Shown one piece after another: positions 53,158 to 63,432 of a stretch of 64,000 nt of DNA. The position numbers were made by a program, and so were the translations under genes. The DNA lies in contig NZ_VUKD01000002.1 in the NCBI RefSeq assembly GCF_009193155.1, forward strand, positions 124,001-188,000, written 5' to 3'. Within the stretch, counting starts at the first letter, position 1. Each line of letters opens with the position of its first letter. The notes below the pieces were generated by a model, which saw only the letters and a program-made list of their open reading frames with translations, ran no database searches and was not told the origin of the DNA. Source of the stretch: Georgenia subflava. Lineage in GTDB: Bacteria; Actinomycetota; Actinomycetes; Actinomycetales; Actinomycetaceae.

Positions 53158-55146
53158 ATGACTGCGACCGAGCAGTTCCAGAGCACGACCGAGAAGTCCT
53201 CGAACGGGCAGGCGACCCCGGCCCCCGAGGTGACCGAGCGCGTGGCGAGGCAGGTGGCCGAGGCCGCCCGCGAGACTGGCTGGACCCAGCCCTCCTTCGC
53301 GAAGGAGCTCTACCTCGGGCGCTTCCGCCCCGAGCTGATCACCCCGCACCCGCGGCCCGAGCCCGAGCTCGACGCCCGCGGCAAGGCCTACCTCGCCGAG
53401 CTCGAGACGGTCCTGCGGACGGTGGACCCCCTGCAGATCGAGCGTGACGCGAAGATCCCCGACGAGGTGATCGCCGAGCTGGCGCGGATCGGCACCTTCG
53501 GCATCAAGATCCCCACCGAGTACGGCGGACTGGGCCTCGGGCAGGTCCACTACAACCGCGCGCTGATGCTCATCGGCACCGTCAGCCCGTCGCTCGGCGC
53601 CCTGATCTCCGCGCACCAGTCCATCGGCGTGCCCGAGCCGGTCAAGCAGTTCGGCACGGACGAGCAGAAGCAGGCCTACCTCCCGCGGTGCGCCAGGGGC
53701 GCGATCTCCGCCTTCCTGCTCACCGAGCCCGACGTCGGCTCCGACCCTGCCCGCCTCCACGCCACCGCCACGCCGACCGAGGACGGCGACTACCTCCTCG
53801 ACGGCGTGAAGCTCTGGTCCACCAACGGCGTCGTCGCCGAGCTTCTCGTCGTCATGGCCCGCGTGCCCGAGTCCGAGGGCCGCCGCGGCGGCATCACCGC
53901 CTTCGTGGTGGAGGCCGACGCGCCGGGCATCACCGTCGAGCGGCGCAACGCCTTCATGGGGCTGCGCGGCCTGGAGAACGGCGTCACCCGCTTCCACCAG
54001 GTCCGCGTCCCGGCCGCCAACGTCCTCGGTCGCGAGGGCCAGGGCCTCAAGATCGCCCTGACCACCCTCAACACCGGCCGGCTGTCCATCCCGGCGCTGT
54101 GCGTCGGCGCCTCGAAGTGGTCCCTGAAGATCGGTCGCGAGTGGGCCCGCGAGCGTGTCCAGTGGGGCCGCCCGGTGGGCCGGCACGCCGCCGTCGCCAA
54201 GAAGATCGCCTTCATGGCCACCGCCACCTACGCGCAGGAGTCGGTCGTCGAGCTGGCCGGGCACCTCGCCGACGCCGGGGCCACCGACATCCGGATCGAG
54301 GCCGCGCTCGCCAAGATGTACGCCTCCGAGGTGGCCTGGCAGGTCGCCGACGAGCTCGTCCAGGTCCGCGGCGGCCGCGGCTACGAGACGGCCGAGTCCC
54401 TCGCCGCCCGCGGCGAACGAGCGGTGCCGGCCGAGCAGGTGCTGCGCGACCTGCGCATCAACCGCATCTTCGAGGGCTCGACGGAGATCATGCACCTCCT
54501 CATCGCGCGGGAGGCCGTCGACACCCACCTCGCCGTCGCCGGGGACATCATCGACCCCGACGTCGACCTCGCCGGCAAGGCCCGCGCGGCCGGACGGGCC
54601 GGCGCCTTCTACGCCGGCTGGCTGCCGAAGCTGCTCACCGGCCCCGGCCAGGTGCCAACCTCCTACGCCGAGTTCGGCCCGCTCGCCACCCACCTGCGCT
54701 TCGTCGAGCGCAGCTCACGCCGCCTCGCCCGCAACACCTTCTACGGCATGGCGCGCTGGCAGGGTGGCCTCGAGCACCGCCAGGCGTTCCTCGGCCGGGT
54801 GGTCGACATCGGGGCCGACCTGTTCGCCATCGCCGCCATGTGCTCCCGGGCGCAGATGCAGCTCGAGGACGACGACGCCGCCACCGGCCGGGCCGCGCAG
54901 AAGCTCGCCGACGCCGCGTGCCGGCACGCGCGCCTGCGGGTCGAGAAGCTCTTCGACGACCTGTGGACCAACACCGACACGGCGGACAACGAGCTCGCCG
55001 CCGACGTCCTCGACGGCCTCCACACCTGGGCCGAGGCGGGCATCGTCGACCTCTCCGAGGGCACCGGCCCCCTCATCGCCGACGCCACGCCCGGTCCGAC
55101 GACGGTCGCGGACGTCTCGCGCCGGATGCTGCCGCCGACCCGCTGA
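53158..55146 (+). CDS. Acyl-CoA dehydrogenase family protein
   Basis: 662 residues; FAD-dependent acyl-CoA dehydrogenase, cytosolic. The middle domain has FLLTEPDVGSDPARL and LWSTNGVVAELLVVMAR; the C-terminal FAD site includes GRPVGRHAAVAKKIAFMAT and RGGRGYETAESLAARG. The final 190 residues extend beyond the usual 380-400, as in long members of the family. It oxidises an acyl-CoA to the 2,3-enoyl-CoA; chain length unknown. ATG 53158 is 40 bases after the preceding gene. Confidence 0.92.
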   Translation: MTATEQFQSTTEKSSNGQATPAPEVTERVARQVAEAARETGWTQPSFAKELYLGRFRPELITPHPRPEPELDARGKAYLAELETVLRTVDPLQIERDAKIPDEVIAELARIGTFGIKIPTEYGGLGLGQVHYNRALMLIGTVSPSLGALISAHQSIGVPEPVKQFGTDEQKQAYLPRCARGAISAFLLTEPDVGSDPARLHATATPTEDGDYLLDGVKLWSTNGVVAELLVVMARVPESEGRRGGITAFVVEADAPGITVERRNAFMGLRGLENGVTRFHQVRVPAANVLGREGQGLKIALTTLNTGRLSIPALCVGASKWSLKIGREWARERVQWGRPVGRHAAVAKKIAFMATATYAQESVVELAGHLADAGATDIRIEAALAKMYASEVAWQVADELVQVRGGRGYETAESLAARGERAVPAEQVLRDLRINRIFEGSTEIMHLLIAREAVDTHLAVAGDIIDPDVDLAGKARAAGRAGAFYAGWLPKLLTGPGQVPTSYAEFGPLATHLRFVERSSRRLARNTFYGMARWQGGLEHRQAFLGRVVDIGADLFAIAAMCSRAQMQLEDDDAATGRAAQKLADAACRHARLRVEKLFDDLWTNTDTADNELAADVLDGLHTWAEAGIVDLSEGTGPLIADATPGPTTVADVSRRMLPPTR

Positions 55147-55214
55147 GCCGCGATTGCGCCCACGGCTCCCGCCCGATGGAATGGCAGCCGGACCATCGAG
55201 CGGGAGGCTGCGGC

Positions 55215-56087
55215 ATGATCGAGACGGACGCACTGGACCAGGCAGCGGCGACGGCAGTGCTCGGCCTCGCCGGTGCGGTGGCCGCGGCCGACGGCGTCGA
55301 GGCGCTCTCGGAGCAGACGCTGCTCGAGGTGCGCACGCCGCTGCGCCAGGTCCACCACCTCCTCGTGCCGGGCGAGGACGGCCTCGCCGGCTACGCACAG
55401 GTGGACGCCGGCCCCGAGGGCGGAGCGAGCGCCGAGCTGGCGGTCCACCCCGACCACCGCCGTCGCGGCGTCGGGCGTGCGCTCGTCGACGCCGTGCGCG
55501 AGCGCGTCCCCGGCGTCGCGGTGTGGGCGCACGGGAACCTCCCCGGGGCCCGGGCGCTCGCCGCCGCCACCGGGATGGAGGTCGTGCGCGAGCTGCTCCA
55601 GATGGCGGCGCCGCTGGACCGGCAGGAACCCGCCGCCCCCCGCAGCGACGTCGACGTCACCACCTTCGAGGTGGGCGCCGACGAGGAGGCCTGGGTGGGG
55701 CTGAACGCCCGCGCGTTCGCCGACCACCCGGAGCAGGGCCGGATGACCGTGGCCGACCTGCGCGCCCGTGAGGCGGAGGACTGGTTCGACCCCACCCTGC
55801 TGTGGCTCGCCCGGCCGGCCGGCGCCCCGCAGGCCCAGCCGCTCGCCTCGATGTGGGTCAAGGTCGTCCCGGGCGAGCACGACGGCGAGATCTACGCCGT
55901 CGGGGTCGACCCCGAGGCGCAGGGGCGCGGTCTCGGCGGCGCCCTCACCGACCTCGCCCTGGCCGAGATGGCCGCGCGCGGGCTGCGCCGCGCCACCCTC
56001 TACGTCGAGGGGGACAACACCGCCGCCCTGCGAACCTACGCCCGGGCAGGCTTCGAGACGGTCGCGACCGACGTCCAGTACCGGTGA
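55215..56087 (+). CDS. mshD: Mycothiol synthase
   Basis: 290 residues with two tandem GNAT domains; acetylates cysteinyl-glucosaminyl-inositol to mycothiol. The N-terminal half has [17 protein letters not shown] and the C-terminal, catalytically active half has [18 protein letters not shown] and [20 protein letters not shown]. Length and the EGDN motif are typical for MshD. Mycothiol is the thiol of actinobacteria, so this supports the taxonomic reading. ATG 55215 has GGGAGG at 55202-55207. Confidence 0.95.
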   Translation: MIETDALDQAAATAVLGLAGAVAAADGVEALSEQTLLEVRTPLRQVHHLLVPGEDGLAGYAQVDAGPEGGASAELAVHPDHRRRGVGRALVDAVRERVPGVAVWAHGNLPGARALAAATGMEVVRELLQMAAPLDRQEPAAPRSDVDVTTFEVGADEEAWVGLNARAFADHPEQGRMTVADLRAREAEDWFDPTLLWLARPAGAPQAQPLASMWVKVVPGEHDGEIYAVGVDPEAQGRGLGGALTDLALAEMAARGLRRATLYVEGDNTAALRTYARAGFETVATDVQYR

Positions 56088-56233
56088 CGGCCCTCGCCGC
56101 GCCCCCGGAAGAGGTCGTCCGCGGTCGCCGACGGGCCGCCGACGGGACCGCAGCGGATGCCGGTCTGCGGCCGGGACGAGATCCGAGCTGCTGCGTCACG
56201 CGCCGGACACCTTCTGATGACACGATTGGCTCC

Positions 56234-58657
56234 ATGAGCAGCACCGAGGAGACCTCCGTGGACGGGGTCGGGGCCGACCCCGCGGACGTGAACGGCCAGA
56301 AGGCGTCGTCCGGAGCGCCCGACGCCGCCCCGGACGCCGCACCCGAGGCCACGGTCGGCGACGAGGAGGGGGCGGACGAGCTGGCCCGCCTCGAGGACGA
56401 CGACGAGGACGAACTCGCCGCGCAGGCCCGGGCGATGACCCGCGTGCTCAGCGGCGTCTCGTCGTCGTCGGCCTCGCTCACCCGGCAGGTCGAGGCCGCC
56501 GAGGCGGAAGCCGCGGAGGAGGACCTGCCGCCCTGGGAGGCCGACCTGCCCGAGGGGCGCTTCGCCGACCGGGAGCTCAGCTGGCTCGCGTTCAACGAGC
56601 GGGTGCTCGAGCAGGCCGAGGACCAGGAGCTGCCCATCCTCGAGCGGGCGTGGTTCCTGGCGATCTTCGCCTCGAACCTCGACGAGTTCTACATGGTCCG
56701 CGTGGCCGGCCTGAAGCGCCGGATCGCCACGGGCATGGCCGTGCCGGCGGCGTCGGGCCTGTCCCCGCGCCAGGTGCTGGACGCGCTGAGCCACCGCGCC
56801 AAAGAGCTGGCGGAGCGGCACGCCCGCGTCTTCGCCGACGACGTCCAGCCCAAGCTCGCCGAGGAGGGCATCGACCTCCTCCACTGGGAGTCCCTCGCGG
56901 AGAGCGAGCAGGAGCGACTGCACAAGTTCTTCCGGAAGCAGATCTTCCCCGTCCTGACGCCCCTGGCCGTCGACCCGGCGCACCCCTTCCCCTACATCTC
57001 CGGGCTCTCGCTGAACCTGGCGGTGCTGGTGCGCAACCCCACCAGCGGCAAGGAGCACTTCGCCCGGGTGAAGGTGCCGCCCCTGCTGCCGCGCTTCATC
57101 GCCGTCGACTCCGAGGGCAAGCCCTACCGCCCGGAGGACGTGCCCGCCGACGCCGGTGGCCGCACCGCGTTCGTGCCGCTGGAGGAGGTCATCGGCCACC
57201 ACCTCGACGCGCTGTTCCCCGGCATGGAGATCGTCGAGCACCACACCTTCCGGGTCACCCGCAACGAGGACGTCGAGGTCGAGGAGGACGACGCCGAGAA
57301 CCTCCTCAAGGCCCTGGAGAAGGAGCTGACGCGCCGACGCTTCGGCCCCGCGGTGCGCCTGGAGGTCGCCGAGGGCATCAGCCCCCACGTCCTCGACCTG
57401 CTCAAGCGTGAGCTCGGCGTCGTCGAGCAGGAGGTCTTCCGCCTGCCCGCCCCGCTGGACCTCACCGGTCTCGAGATCGTGCACGACCTGGACCGGCCGG
57501 AGCTGAAGTACCCCAAGTTCGTCCCGGTCACGCCACAGGGACTGGCGGAGGTCGAGTCGGCGAACCCGACCGACTTCTTCGCCGCCATCCGCGAGCGGGA
57601 CATCCTCCTGCACCACCCGTACGACTCCTTCTCCACGTCGGTGCAGCAGTTCCTGGCCCAGGCGGCGGCGGACCCACAGGTCCTCGCGATCAAGCAGACC
57701 CTGTACCGCACGTCGGGCGACTCCCCGATCGTGGACTCCCTCATCGATGCGGCCGAGGCGGGCAAGCAGGTCCTCGCCATCGTGGAAATCAAGGCCCGCT
57801 TCGACGAGCAGGCCAACATCTCCTGGGCGCGCAAGCTCGAGCAGGCCGGGGTGCACGTGGTCTACGGCATCGTCGGCCTGAAGACGCACGCCAAGCTCTC
57901 GCTGGTCGTGCGCCAGGAGGCGGACGGCCTGCGCCGGTACTGCCACGTGGGGACCGGCAACTACAACCCCAAGACCGCACGCGGCTACGAGGACCTGGGT
58001 CTGCTCACCTGCGACCGCGACGTCGGCCAGGACCTCACCCGGCTGTTCAACCAGCTCTCCGGCTACGCGCCGCGCACCCGGTTCCACCGGCTCCTGGTGG
58101 CCCCCCGCTCGGTCCGTCCGGGCCTGGTCGAGCGCATCGAGCGCGAGATCGTCAACCACCGCGAGGGCAGGCCCGCGTGGATCAAGCTCAAGGTCAACGC
58201 GATCGTGGACGAGACCCTCGTCGACGCCCTGTACCGCGCCAGCCAGGCCGGGGTCCCGGTCGACGTCGTCGTGCGCGGTATCTGCGCACTGCGGGCCGGG
58301 GTGCCGGGCCTGAGCGAGAACATCCGGGTCCGCTCGATCCTCGGCCGCTTCCTCGAGCACGCCCGCGTCTTCGCCTTCGCCAACGCCGGCGACCCCGAGG
58401 TGTGGATCGGCTCGGCCGACCTCATGCACCGCAACCTCGACCGCCGGGTGGAGGCCCTCATCCGCATCTCCGACCAGGGTCAGATCGACTTCCTGGTCGA
58501 GCTCCTCGACGTCTCGATGGCGGACACCACAGCCACCTGGCACCTCGAGCGGGACGGCTGGCACCGCCGGCACATCGGTGCGGACGGCGAGCGCCTGGAC
58601 GACCTGCAGGAGATGCTGATGGCCCGGGCCCGCCGCCGCGTGGCAGCCAGCCGGTGA
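56234..58657 (+). CDS. ppk1: Polyphosphate kinase 1
   Basis: 807 residues; reversibly transfers the gamma phosphate of ATP to polyphosphate. The N-terminal 80 residues are acidic, disordered and not part of the conserved enzyme. The PPK core begins [20 protein letters not shown], then [20 protein letters not shown] with the phosphohistidine H552, and [20 protein letters not shown] and [18 protein letters not shown] 56234 is used. The stop overlaps the next gene (GTGA). ppk1-mutT-pst order is seen in other actinobacteria. Confidence 0.95.
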   Translation: MSSTEETSVDGVGADPADVNGQKASSGAPDAAPDAAPEATVGDEEGADELARLEDDDEDELAAQARAMTRVLSGVSSSSASLTRQVEAAEAEAAEEDLPPWEADLPEGRFADRELSWLAFNERVLEQAEDQELPILERAWFLAIFASNLDEFYMVRVAGLKRRIATGMAVPAASGLSPRQVLDALSHRAKELAERHARVFADDVQPKLAEEGIDLLHWESLAESEQERLHKFFRKQIFPVLTPLAVDPAHPFPYISGLSLNLAVLVRNPTSGKEHFARVKVPPLLPRFIAVDSEGKPYRPEDVPADAGGRTAFVPLEEVIGHHLDALFPGMEIVEHHTFRVTRNEDVEVEEDDAENLLKALEKELTRRRFGPAVRLEVAEGISPHVLDLLKRELGVVEQEVFRLPAPLDLTGLEIVHDLDRPELKYPKFVPVTPQGLAEVESANPTDFFAAIRERDILLHHPYDSFSTSVQQFLAQAAADPQVLAIKQTLYRTSGDSPIVDSLIDAAEAGKQVLAIVEIKARFDEQANISWARKLEQAGVHVVYGIVGLKTHAKLSLVVRQEADGLRRYCHVGTGNYNPKTARGYEDLGLLTCDRDVGQDLTRLFNQLSGYAPRTRFHRLLVAPRSVRPGLVERIEREIVNHREGRPAWIKLKVNAIVDETLVDALYRASQAGVPVDVVVRGICALRAGVPGLSENIRVRSILGRFLEHARVFAFANAGDPEVWIGSADLMHRNLDRRVEALIRISDQGQIDFLVELLDVSMADTTATWHLERDGWHRRHIGADGERLDDLQEMLMARARRRVAASR

Positions 58658-59628
58658 GCCAGCGTTCGGCGGTCGAGGCCGCCGGCGCCCTCGTCTGGCG
58701 CGTGCGCAACCGCAAGCTCGAGGTCCTGCTCGTGCACCGGCCCCGCTACGACGACTGGGCCTGGCCGAAGGGCAAGCTCGAGGCGGGGGAGTCGCTCGTC
58801 GAGTGCGCCGTGCGCGAGGTCGCCGAGGAGACCGGCGTGCACGTCTCGCTGGGACAGCCGCTGCCGACCGTGCGGCACCGGCTCAAGGACGGTCGGACGA
58901 AGATCACGCACTACTGGGCGGCGCACGAGGTCGACGACGACGCGCAGAGCGTGGCGTGCCGGGCCGAGGTCTACCCGGCCAAGGAGAGCGAGATCGACGA
59001 CGTCCGCTGGGTCGAGGTGGGCAAGGCCGCGAAGATGCTCACCTACGCCCACGACCGCGATCCGCTGGGGGTCCTCGTCGACCAGTGGAAGGACAAGCGG
59101 CTGCGCACCTGGACGATGGTGGTCGTGCGCCACGCCCGCGCCCGCAAGCGCTCGTCCTGGCGCGGCGACGAGTCCACCCGACCGCTCACCCCGGCCGGCG
59201 AGCTCCAGGCGCAACGACTGGTCCCGGTGCTCGCGGCCTACGGCGTCGAGGAGGTCATCACCTCGCCGTGGGAACGCTGCGCGGCGACCGTGCGGCCGTA
59301 CCAGGAGGCGACCGGGATCGGTGCCCTCGTCCGGGCCGAGCTGACCGAGCACGCGCACGAGAAGAAACCCAGGCCGGTGCGCGAGCTCGTCCGCCACGAG
59401 CTCACCACCCGCGACGTGCCCGTGGCCCTCTGCACGCACCGCCCGGTGCTGCCCACCGTGGTCAAGGAGGTCGCACAGCTCACGCCGCACCGCATCATGC
59501 AGCAGGTGCCCAGGTCCGACCCGTGGCTGAAGACGGCGGAGCTGCTCGTGGTGCACGTGGCCCAGCGGCAGGGGCGCGGCGTCGTCGTCGTCGCCCTGGA
59601 GAAGCACCGCGCGCCCATCCTGCCCTGA
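58654..59628 (+). CDS. Nudix hydrolase fused to histidine phosphatase (MutT1-like)
   Basis: 324 residues. The N-terminal Nudix domain carries the Nudix box with REVAEETG ([24 protein letters not shown], outline). From about residue 150 there is a histidine-phosphatase domain with [10 protein letters not shown]. The same fusion is MutT1 of mycobacteria, which degrades 8-oxo-dGTP and diadenosine polyphosphates. It starts at GTG 58654, coupled to ppk1, and may recycle nucleotides linked to polyphosphate metabolism. Confidence 0.9.
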   Translation: MSQRSAVEAAGALVWRVRNRKLEVLLVHRPRYDDWAWPKGKLEAGESLVECAVREVAEETGVHVSLGQPLPTVRHRLKDGRTKITHYWAAHEVDDDAQSVACRAEVYPAKESEIDDVRWVEVGKAAKMLTYAHDRDPLGVLVDQWKDKRLRTWTMVVVRHARARKRSSWRGDESTRPLTPAGELQAQRLVPVLAAYGVEEVITSPWERCAATVRPYQEATGIGALVRAELTEHAHEKKPRPVRELVRHELTTRDVPVALCTHRPVLPTVVKEVAQLTPHRIMQQVPRSDPWLKTAELLVVHVAQRQGRGVVVVALEKHRAPILP

Positions 59629-59673
59629 CCCCGGGGCGCGGCGTTGCCGAACTGTGACCCGAAAGACAGCAGA

Positions 59674-59695
59674 GTTCACGCTGCGTTCATCGTCT
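59674..59695 (+). promoter_or_regulatory. PHO box before pstS
   Basis: GTTCA at 59674 and 59685, 11 bases apart (GTTCACGCTGC-GTTCATCGTCT), matching the direct-repeat PhoP site of actinobacteria. It lies 85-105 bases before pstS, so phosphate starvation probably induces the operon. Confidence 0.7.
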
Positions 59696-59779
59696 GCCCG
59701 CGGGGAAGTCACCCGCGCTGCTTAGCGTCGCTTCTGGTCGGGCGCCCCCTGGTCCTGGCCCACCGAGACAGAGGATGGA

Positions 59780-60916
59780 ATGACCGTGAAGCTTGCAGGT
59801 AGCCGCCGCCTGGCGGGAGTCGCCGCGATCAGCGCCCTTGCGCTCACCCTCGCGGCTTGCGGGAGCAGCAACGCCGAGAACGGCGCTTCCGAGGAGACCG
59901 CGGGCGGCGAGGAGAGCGCGGCCCTGTCCGGCACGCTCCCCGGCGCCGGCGCCTCCTCGCAGGAGAACGCCATGAACGGCTGGCTCGCCGGCTTCTCCGA
60001 GGCCAACCCCGACGTGCAGGTCTCCTACGACCCGACCGGCTCGGGCACCGGCCGCGAGATGTTCCTCAACGGCGCCGTGATGTTCGGCGGCACCGACTCC
60101 ATGTTCGACGAGGAGGAGCTGGCCGCCGGCGCCGACCGCTGCTACGGCGGCGAGGTCGTCGAGCTGCCGCTGTACATCTCGCCGATCGCCGTGGCCTACA
60201 ACCTCCCCGGCGTCGAGGCCGAGAACCTCAACCTCGCGCCCGAGACGCTCGCCCAGATCTTCGCCGGCGAGATCACCACCTGGAACGACCCGGCGATCGC
60301 CGAGACCAACCCCGACGTCGAGCTGCCCGACACCGCGATCGTGCCGGTCAACCGCTCCGACGACTCGGGCACCACCGAGAACTTCACCGAGTACCTCGCC
60401 GCCGCCGCGGGCGACGCCTGGCCGCACGAGGCCAGCGAGACCTGGCCGATCACCGGCACCCAGTCCGGCGCCCAGACCTCGGGCGTCGTCTCCACCCTCG
60501 AGTCCGCCGAGGGCACCATCGGCTACCTCGACGCCTCCCAGGTCCCCGAGGGCTTCGGCACCGTCGCGATCGGTGTGGGCGAGGAGTTCGTGCCGTTCTC
60601 CCCGGAGGCCGCGGCCGCCGTCGTCGACGCCTCCCCGGCCACCGAGGACGCCACCGACCTGCGCCTGACCATCGACCTCGCCCGCGACACCGCCGAGTCC
60701 GGTGCCTACCCGATCGTGCTCGTCTCCTACTCCTTCGCCTGCTCGGTCTACGAGACGGAGTCGGACGCGGAGAACGTCAAGGCCCTGCTGACCTACATCG
60801 CCTCCGAGGAGGGCCAGCAGCGCGCCGCCGACCCGAGCGTCGCCGGCTCGGCGCCGATCTCCGAGGACCTGCGCGCCAAGGTCACCGCCGCGATCGACCA
60901 GATCTCGGTCGCCTGA
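59780..60916 (+). CDS. pstS: Phosphate ABC transporter substrate-binding lipoprotein, copy 1
   Basis: 378 residues. The lipobox ALALTLAACG marks a lipoprotein (C at residue 29), anchored outside the membrane. The phosphate-binding fold follows: GTLPGAGASSQ, DPTGSGTGREMF, VPVNRSDDSGTT, GTQSGAQTSGV and DLARDTAESGAYPIVLVSYSF (outline). A terminator-like hairpin and a second pstS follow. ATG 59780. Confidence 0.95.
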   Translation: MTVKLAGSRRLAGVAAISALALTLAACGSSNAENGASEETAGGEESAALSGTLPGAGASSQENAMNGWLAGFSEANPDVQVSYDPTGSGTGREMFLNGAVMFGGTDSMFDEEELAAGADRCYGGEVVELPLYISPIAVAYNLPGVEAENLNLAPETLAQIFAGEITTWNDPAIAETNPDVELPDTAIVPVNRSDDSGTTENFTEYLAAAAGDAWPHEASETWPITGTQSGAQTSGVVSTLESAEGTIGYLDASQVPEGFGTVAIGVGEEFVPFSPEAAAAVVDASPATEDATDLRLTIDLARDTAESGAYPIVLVSYSFACSVYETESDAENVKALLTYIASEEGQQRAADPSVAGSAPISEDLRAKVTAAIDQISVA

Positions 60917-60936
60917 CCCGCTGATCCGCACCGCCA

Positions 60937-60979
60937 CGGGCGGGGTCGTGCTCCTGACGAGGGGGCGCGGCCCCGCCCG
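60937..60979 (+). terminator. Long-loop hairpin between the two pstS genes
   Basis: CGGGCGGGG / CCCCGCCCG, 9-bp stem with a 25-base loop. It may reduce read-through from pstS into the second copy. Confidence 0.45.
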
Positions 60980-61092
60980 CGGTCGTCGTGCGAGCCGGCT
61001 CACGCGTCCAGGGTGGGGTCCGCGATGGAACAGTCGCGGATGTCCCCATAGAGTGAGCGCGGCTGTTTCCGGCAGACGTGAGGGGCGTGGAC

Positions 61093-62187
61093 GTGCAGGC
61101 AGGATCCCGTCGGGCGACCGGTGCCGGGGCAGTCGGCGCCCTGGTGCTCGCGCTGACCGCCTGCGGCGGTGGCGGCGACGGCTCGGGCCTGTCCGGCCCG
61201 CTCCCCGGTGCCGGCGCGTCCTCCCAGGAGATCGCCATGACCGGCTGGCTCGCGTGGATGAACGAGAACCACCCCGACGTGCTCGTCTCCTACGACCCGG
61301 TCGGCTCGGGCACCGGCCGGGAGATGTTCCTCAACGACGCCGTGAAGTTCGCCGGCTCGGACGCCGCCATGAGCCCCGAGGAGCTTCAGGACGGGAGCGA
61401 GCGGTGCTTCGGCGGCGAGGTCGTCGAGCTGCCGCTGTACATCTCCCCGATCGCCGTCGCCTACAACCTCCCGGACCTCGGCACCGAGCACCTCCAGCTC
61501 GACCCCGTGACGCTGGCGCAGATCTTCGACGGGCAGATCACCACCTGGGACGACCCCGCCATCGCGGCGACGAACCCCGACGTCGAGCTCCCGAGCCTCG
61601 ACATCGTGCCGGTCAACCGCTCGGACGACTCGGGGACCACCGAGAACTTCACCGAGTACCTCGCCGAGGCGGCCGGTGACGCGTGGCCGCACGAGCCCAG
61701 CGAGACCTGGCCGATCTCGGGCACGCAGTCCGGGACGCAGACGTCCGGCGTCGTGACCACGATGCAGGCGGCCGAGGGGACCGTCGGGTACATCGACGCC
61801 GCCCAGGTCACCGAGGACCTCGGCACCGTCGCGGTCGGCGTCGGCGACGAGTTCGTGCCGTTCTCGCCAGAGGCCGCCGCTGCCGTCGTCGACGTCTCGC
61901 CCCCGAGCGAGGGGGCCACCGACCTGCGGCTGACCATCGACCTCGCCCGGGACACGGCGGAGTCCGGCACCTACCCGATCGTGCTCATCTCCTACACGAT
62001 CGCCTGCTCGACCTACGACAGCGAGCGGGACGTCGAGAACATCAAGACCCTGCTGACGTACATCGCCTCCGAGGAGGGGCAGGCCAGGGCGGCGGACCCG
62101 TCGGTCGCCGGCTCGGCGCCGATCTCGGACGCGTTGCGCGAGCGCGTGAACGCCGCGATCGCACAGATCTCGGCCGGGGGAGCGTGA
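61093..62187 (+). CDS. pstS: Phosphate ABC transporter substrate-binding lipoprotein, copy 2
   Basis: 364 residues, a paralogue of the preceding PstS and very similar through most of the fold (DPVGSGTGREMF, VPVNRSDDSGTT, TQSGTQTSGV). The lipobox VLALTACG gives a mature start at a Cys/Gly-rich N-terminus. I chose GTG 61093 with AGGGG at 61081-61085; GTG 61087 and 61078 are alternatives. It precedes pstC by 261 bases. Confidence 0.93.
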   Translation: MQAGSRRATGAGAVGALVLALTACGGGGDGSGLSGPLPGAGASSQEIAMTGWLAWMNENHPDVLVSYDPVGSGTGREMFLNDAVKFAGSDAAMSPEELQDGSERCFGGEVVELPLYISPIAVAYNLPDLGTEHLQLDPVTLAQIFDGQITTWDDPAIAATNPDVELPSLDIVPVNRSDDSGTTENFTEYLAEAAGDAWPHEPSETWPISGTQSGTQTSGVVTTMQAAEGTVGYIDAAQVTEDLGTVAVGVGDEFVPFSPEAAAAVVDVSPPSEGATDLRLTIDLARDTAESGTYPIVLISYTIACSTYDSERDVENIKTLLTYIASEEGQARAADPSVAGSAPISDALRERVNAAIAQISAGGA

Positions 62188-62226
62188 CGGTGCCGGCATG
62201 CGGTTGTGAGCGATCCGACAGGGTGG

Positions 62227-62248
62227 GTTCACCTCGTGTTCACCTGAC
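62227..62248 (+). promoter_or_regulatory. PHO box before pstC
   Basis: GTTCACCTCGT-GTTCACCTGAC, two GTTCACC copies 11 bases apart, close to the PhoP consensus. It suggests pstC has its own phosphate-responsive promoter. Confidence 0.75.
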
Positions 62249-62448
62249 GCCCGCCTCGCGGTCACCCGCTCGACCTACCGTTCAAGCGGTCGGTCCTCGA
62301 GCGGACGGTCCCCGGAGCGGGACCCTCGCCTGTCGATGGCCGGCCGACGGCGCCTGCCCGCGTGCGCGCCGGCACGAGCCCGGTCCCGGGCGCGCCGACA
62401 CCGACCGAACGCCCTGCCCGACCCGACGAGCATCCATCCGGAGGACCC

Positions 62449-63432
62449 GTGGCATCCGCCAGCACCACTGACGCCTCGCCTGGCGGCAGCCCCGCCGCCC
62501 GGCTGAGCGACGCGCCGGGCCGCCTGGGGAACAAGGTCTTCGCCGGTGTCTCCACCGGCGCCGGACTCGCGATCCTCGTGATCCTCGCCGGGGTCGCCGG
62601 CTTCCTGCTCTTCCGCTCGTGGCCCGCGATCACAGCGTCCCAGGCCCAGTACGACGAGATCAGCTTCATGCGGGGCGAGAGCCTGGTGGGCTACATCGCG
62701 CCGCTGATCTTCGGCACGCTGCTCTCCTCGGTGATCGCCCTGCTGATCGCCGTGCCGCTGTCCGTCGCCATCGGCCTGTTCATCTCCCACTACGCCCCGC
62801 GCAGGGCCGCGCAGGGCCTCGGCTACCTCGTCGACCTGCTCGCCGCCATCCCGTCGGTCGTCTACGGCATGTGGGGCATGGCGTGGCTGGTGCCCGTGCT
62901 CGAGCCCCTCTTCGCGTGGCTCTCGTCGACGCTCGGCTTCATCCCGGTCTTCGCCGGGTTCCAGGCGCCCGCCAAGAACATCATGGCGGCGGGGATCGTG
63001 CTCGCCGTCATGGTCCTGCCGATCATCACCGCCACCATCCGCGAGGTATTCCTGCAGACCCCGCGACTGCACGAGGAAGCCTCCCTGGCGCTGGGCTCGA
63101 CCCGCTGGGAGATGATCCGGATGGCCGTCTTCCCGTTCGGCCGGTCCGGCATCATCAGCGCCTCGATGCTCGGCCTCGGGCGGGCGCTCGGCGAGACGAT
63201 GGCCGTGCTGATGATCCTTTCCCCGGGCTTCCTCATCAACTTCTACGTCCTCCAGCCCGGGCAGCACCAGTCGATCGCGGCGAACATCGCGAACCAGTTC
63301 CCCGAGGCGTCCGGGCTCGGCGCGGACGTCCTCATCGCCACGGGCCTGGCCCTGTTCGCGATCACCTTCGCGGTGAACCTGCTGGCTCGCTGGATCATCG
63401 CCCGCCGTGCCGAGTTCTCTGGAGCGAACTGA
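62449..63432 (+). CDS. pstC: Phosphate ABC transporter permease PstC
   Basis: 327 residues with six hydrophobic helices, including GVSTGAGLAILVILAGVAGFLLF, LLSSVIALLIAVPLSVAIGLF and NIMAAGIVLAVMVLPIITATI (each in outline). The cytoplasmic EAA loop HEEASLALGSTRWEMI contacts PstB. GTG 62449 has GGAGGA at 62440-62445. The stop overlaps pstA (TGATG). Confidence 0.95.
   Translation: MASASTTDASPGGSPAARLSDAPGRLGNKVFAGVSTGAGLAILVILAGVAGFLLFRSWPAITASQAQYDEISFMRGESLVGYIAPLIFGTLLSSVIALLIAVPLSVAIGLFISHYAPRRAAQGLGYLVDLLAAIPSVVYGMWGMAWLVPVLEPLFAWLSSTLGFIPVFAGFQAPAKNIMAAGIVLAVMVLPIITATIREVFLQTPRLHEEASLALGSTRWEMIRMAVFPFGRSGIISASMLGLGRALGETMAVLMILSPGFLINFYVLQPGQHQSIAANIANQFPEASGLGADVLIATGLALFAITFAVNLLARWIIARRAEFSGAN

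Noticed and set aside
56036-58573. A 845-codon minus-strand open frame over ppk1
   Set aside because: Same GC effect; the plus strand has all polyphosphate kinase motifs.
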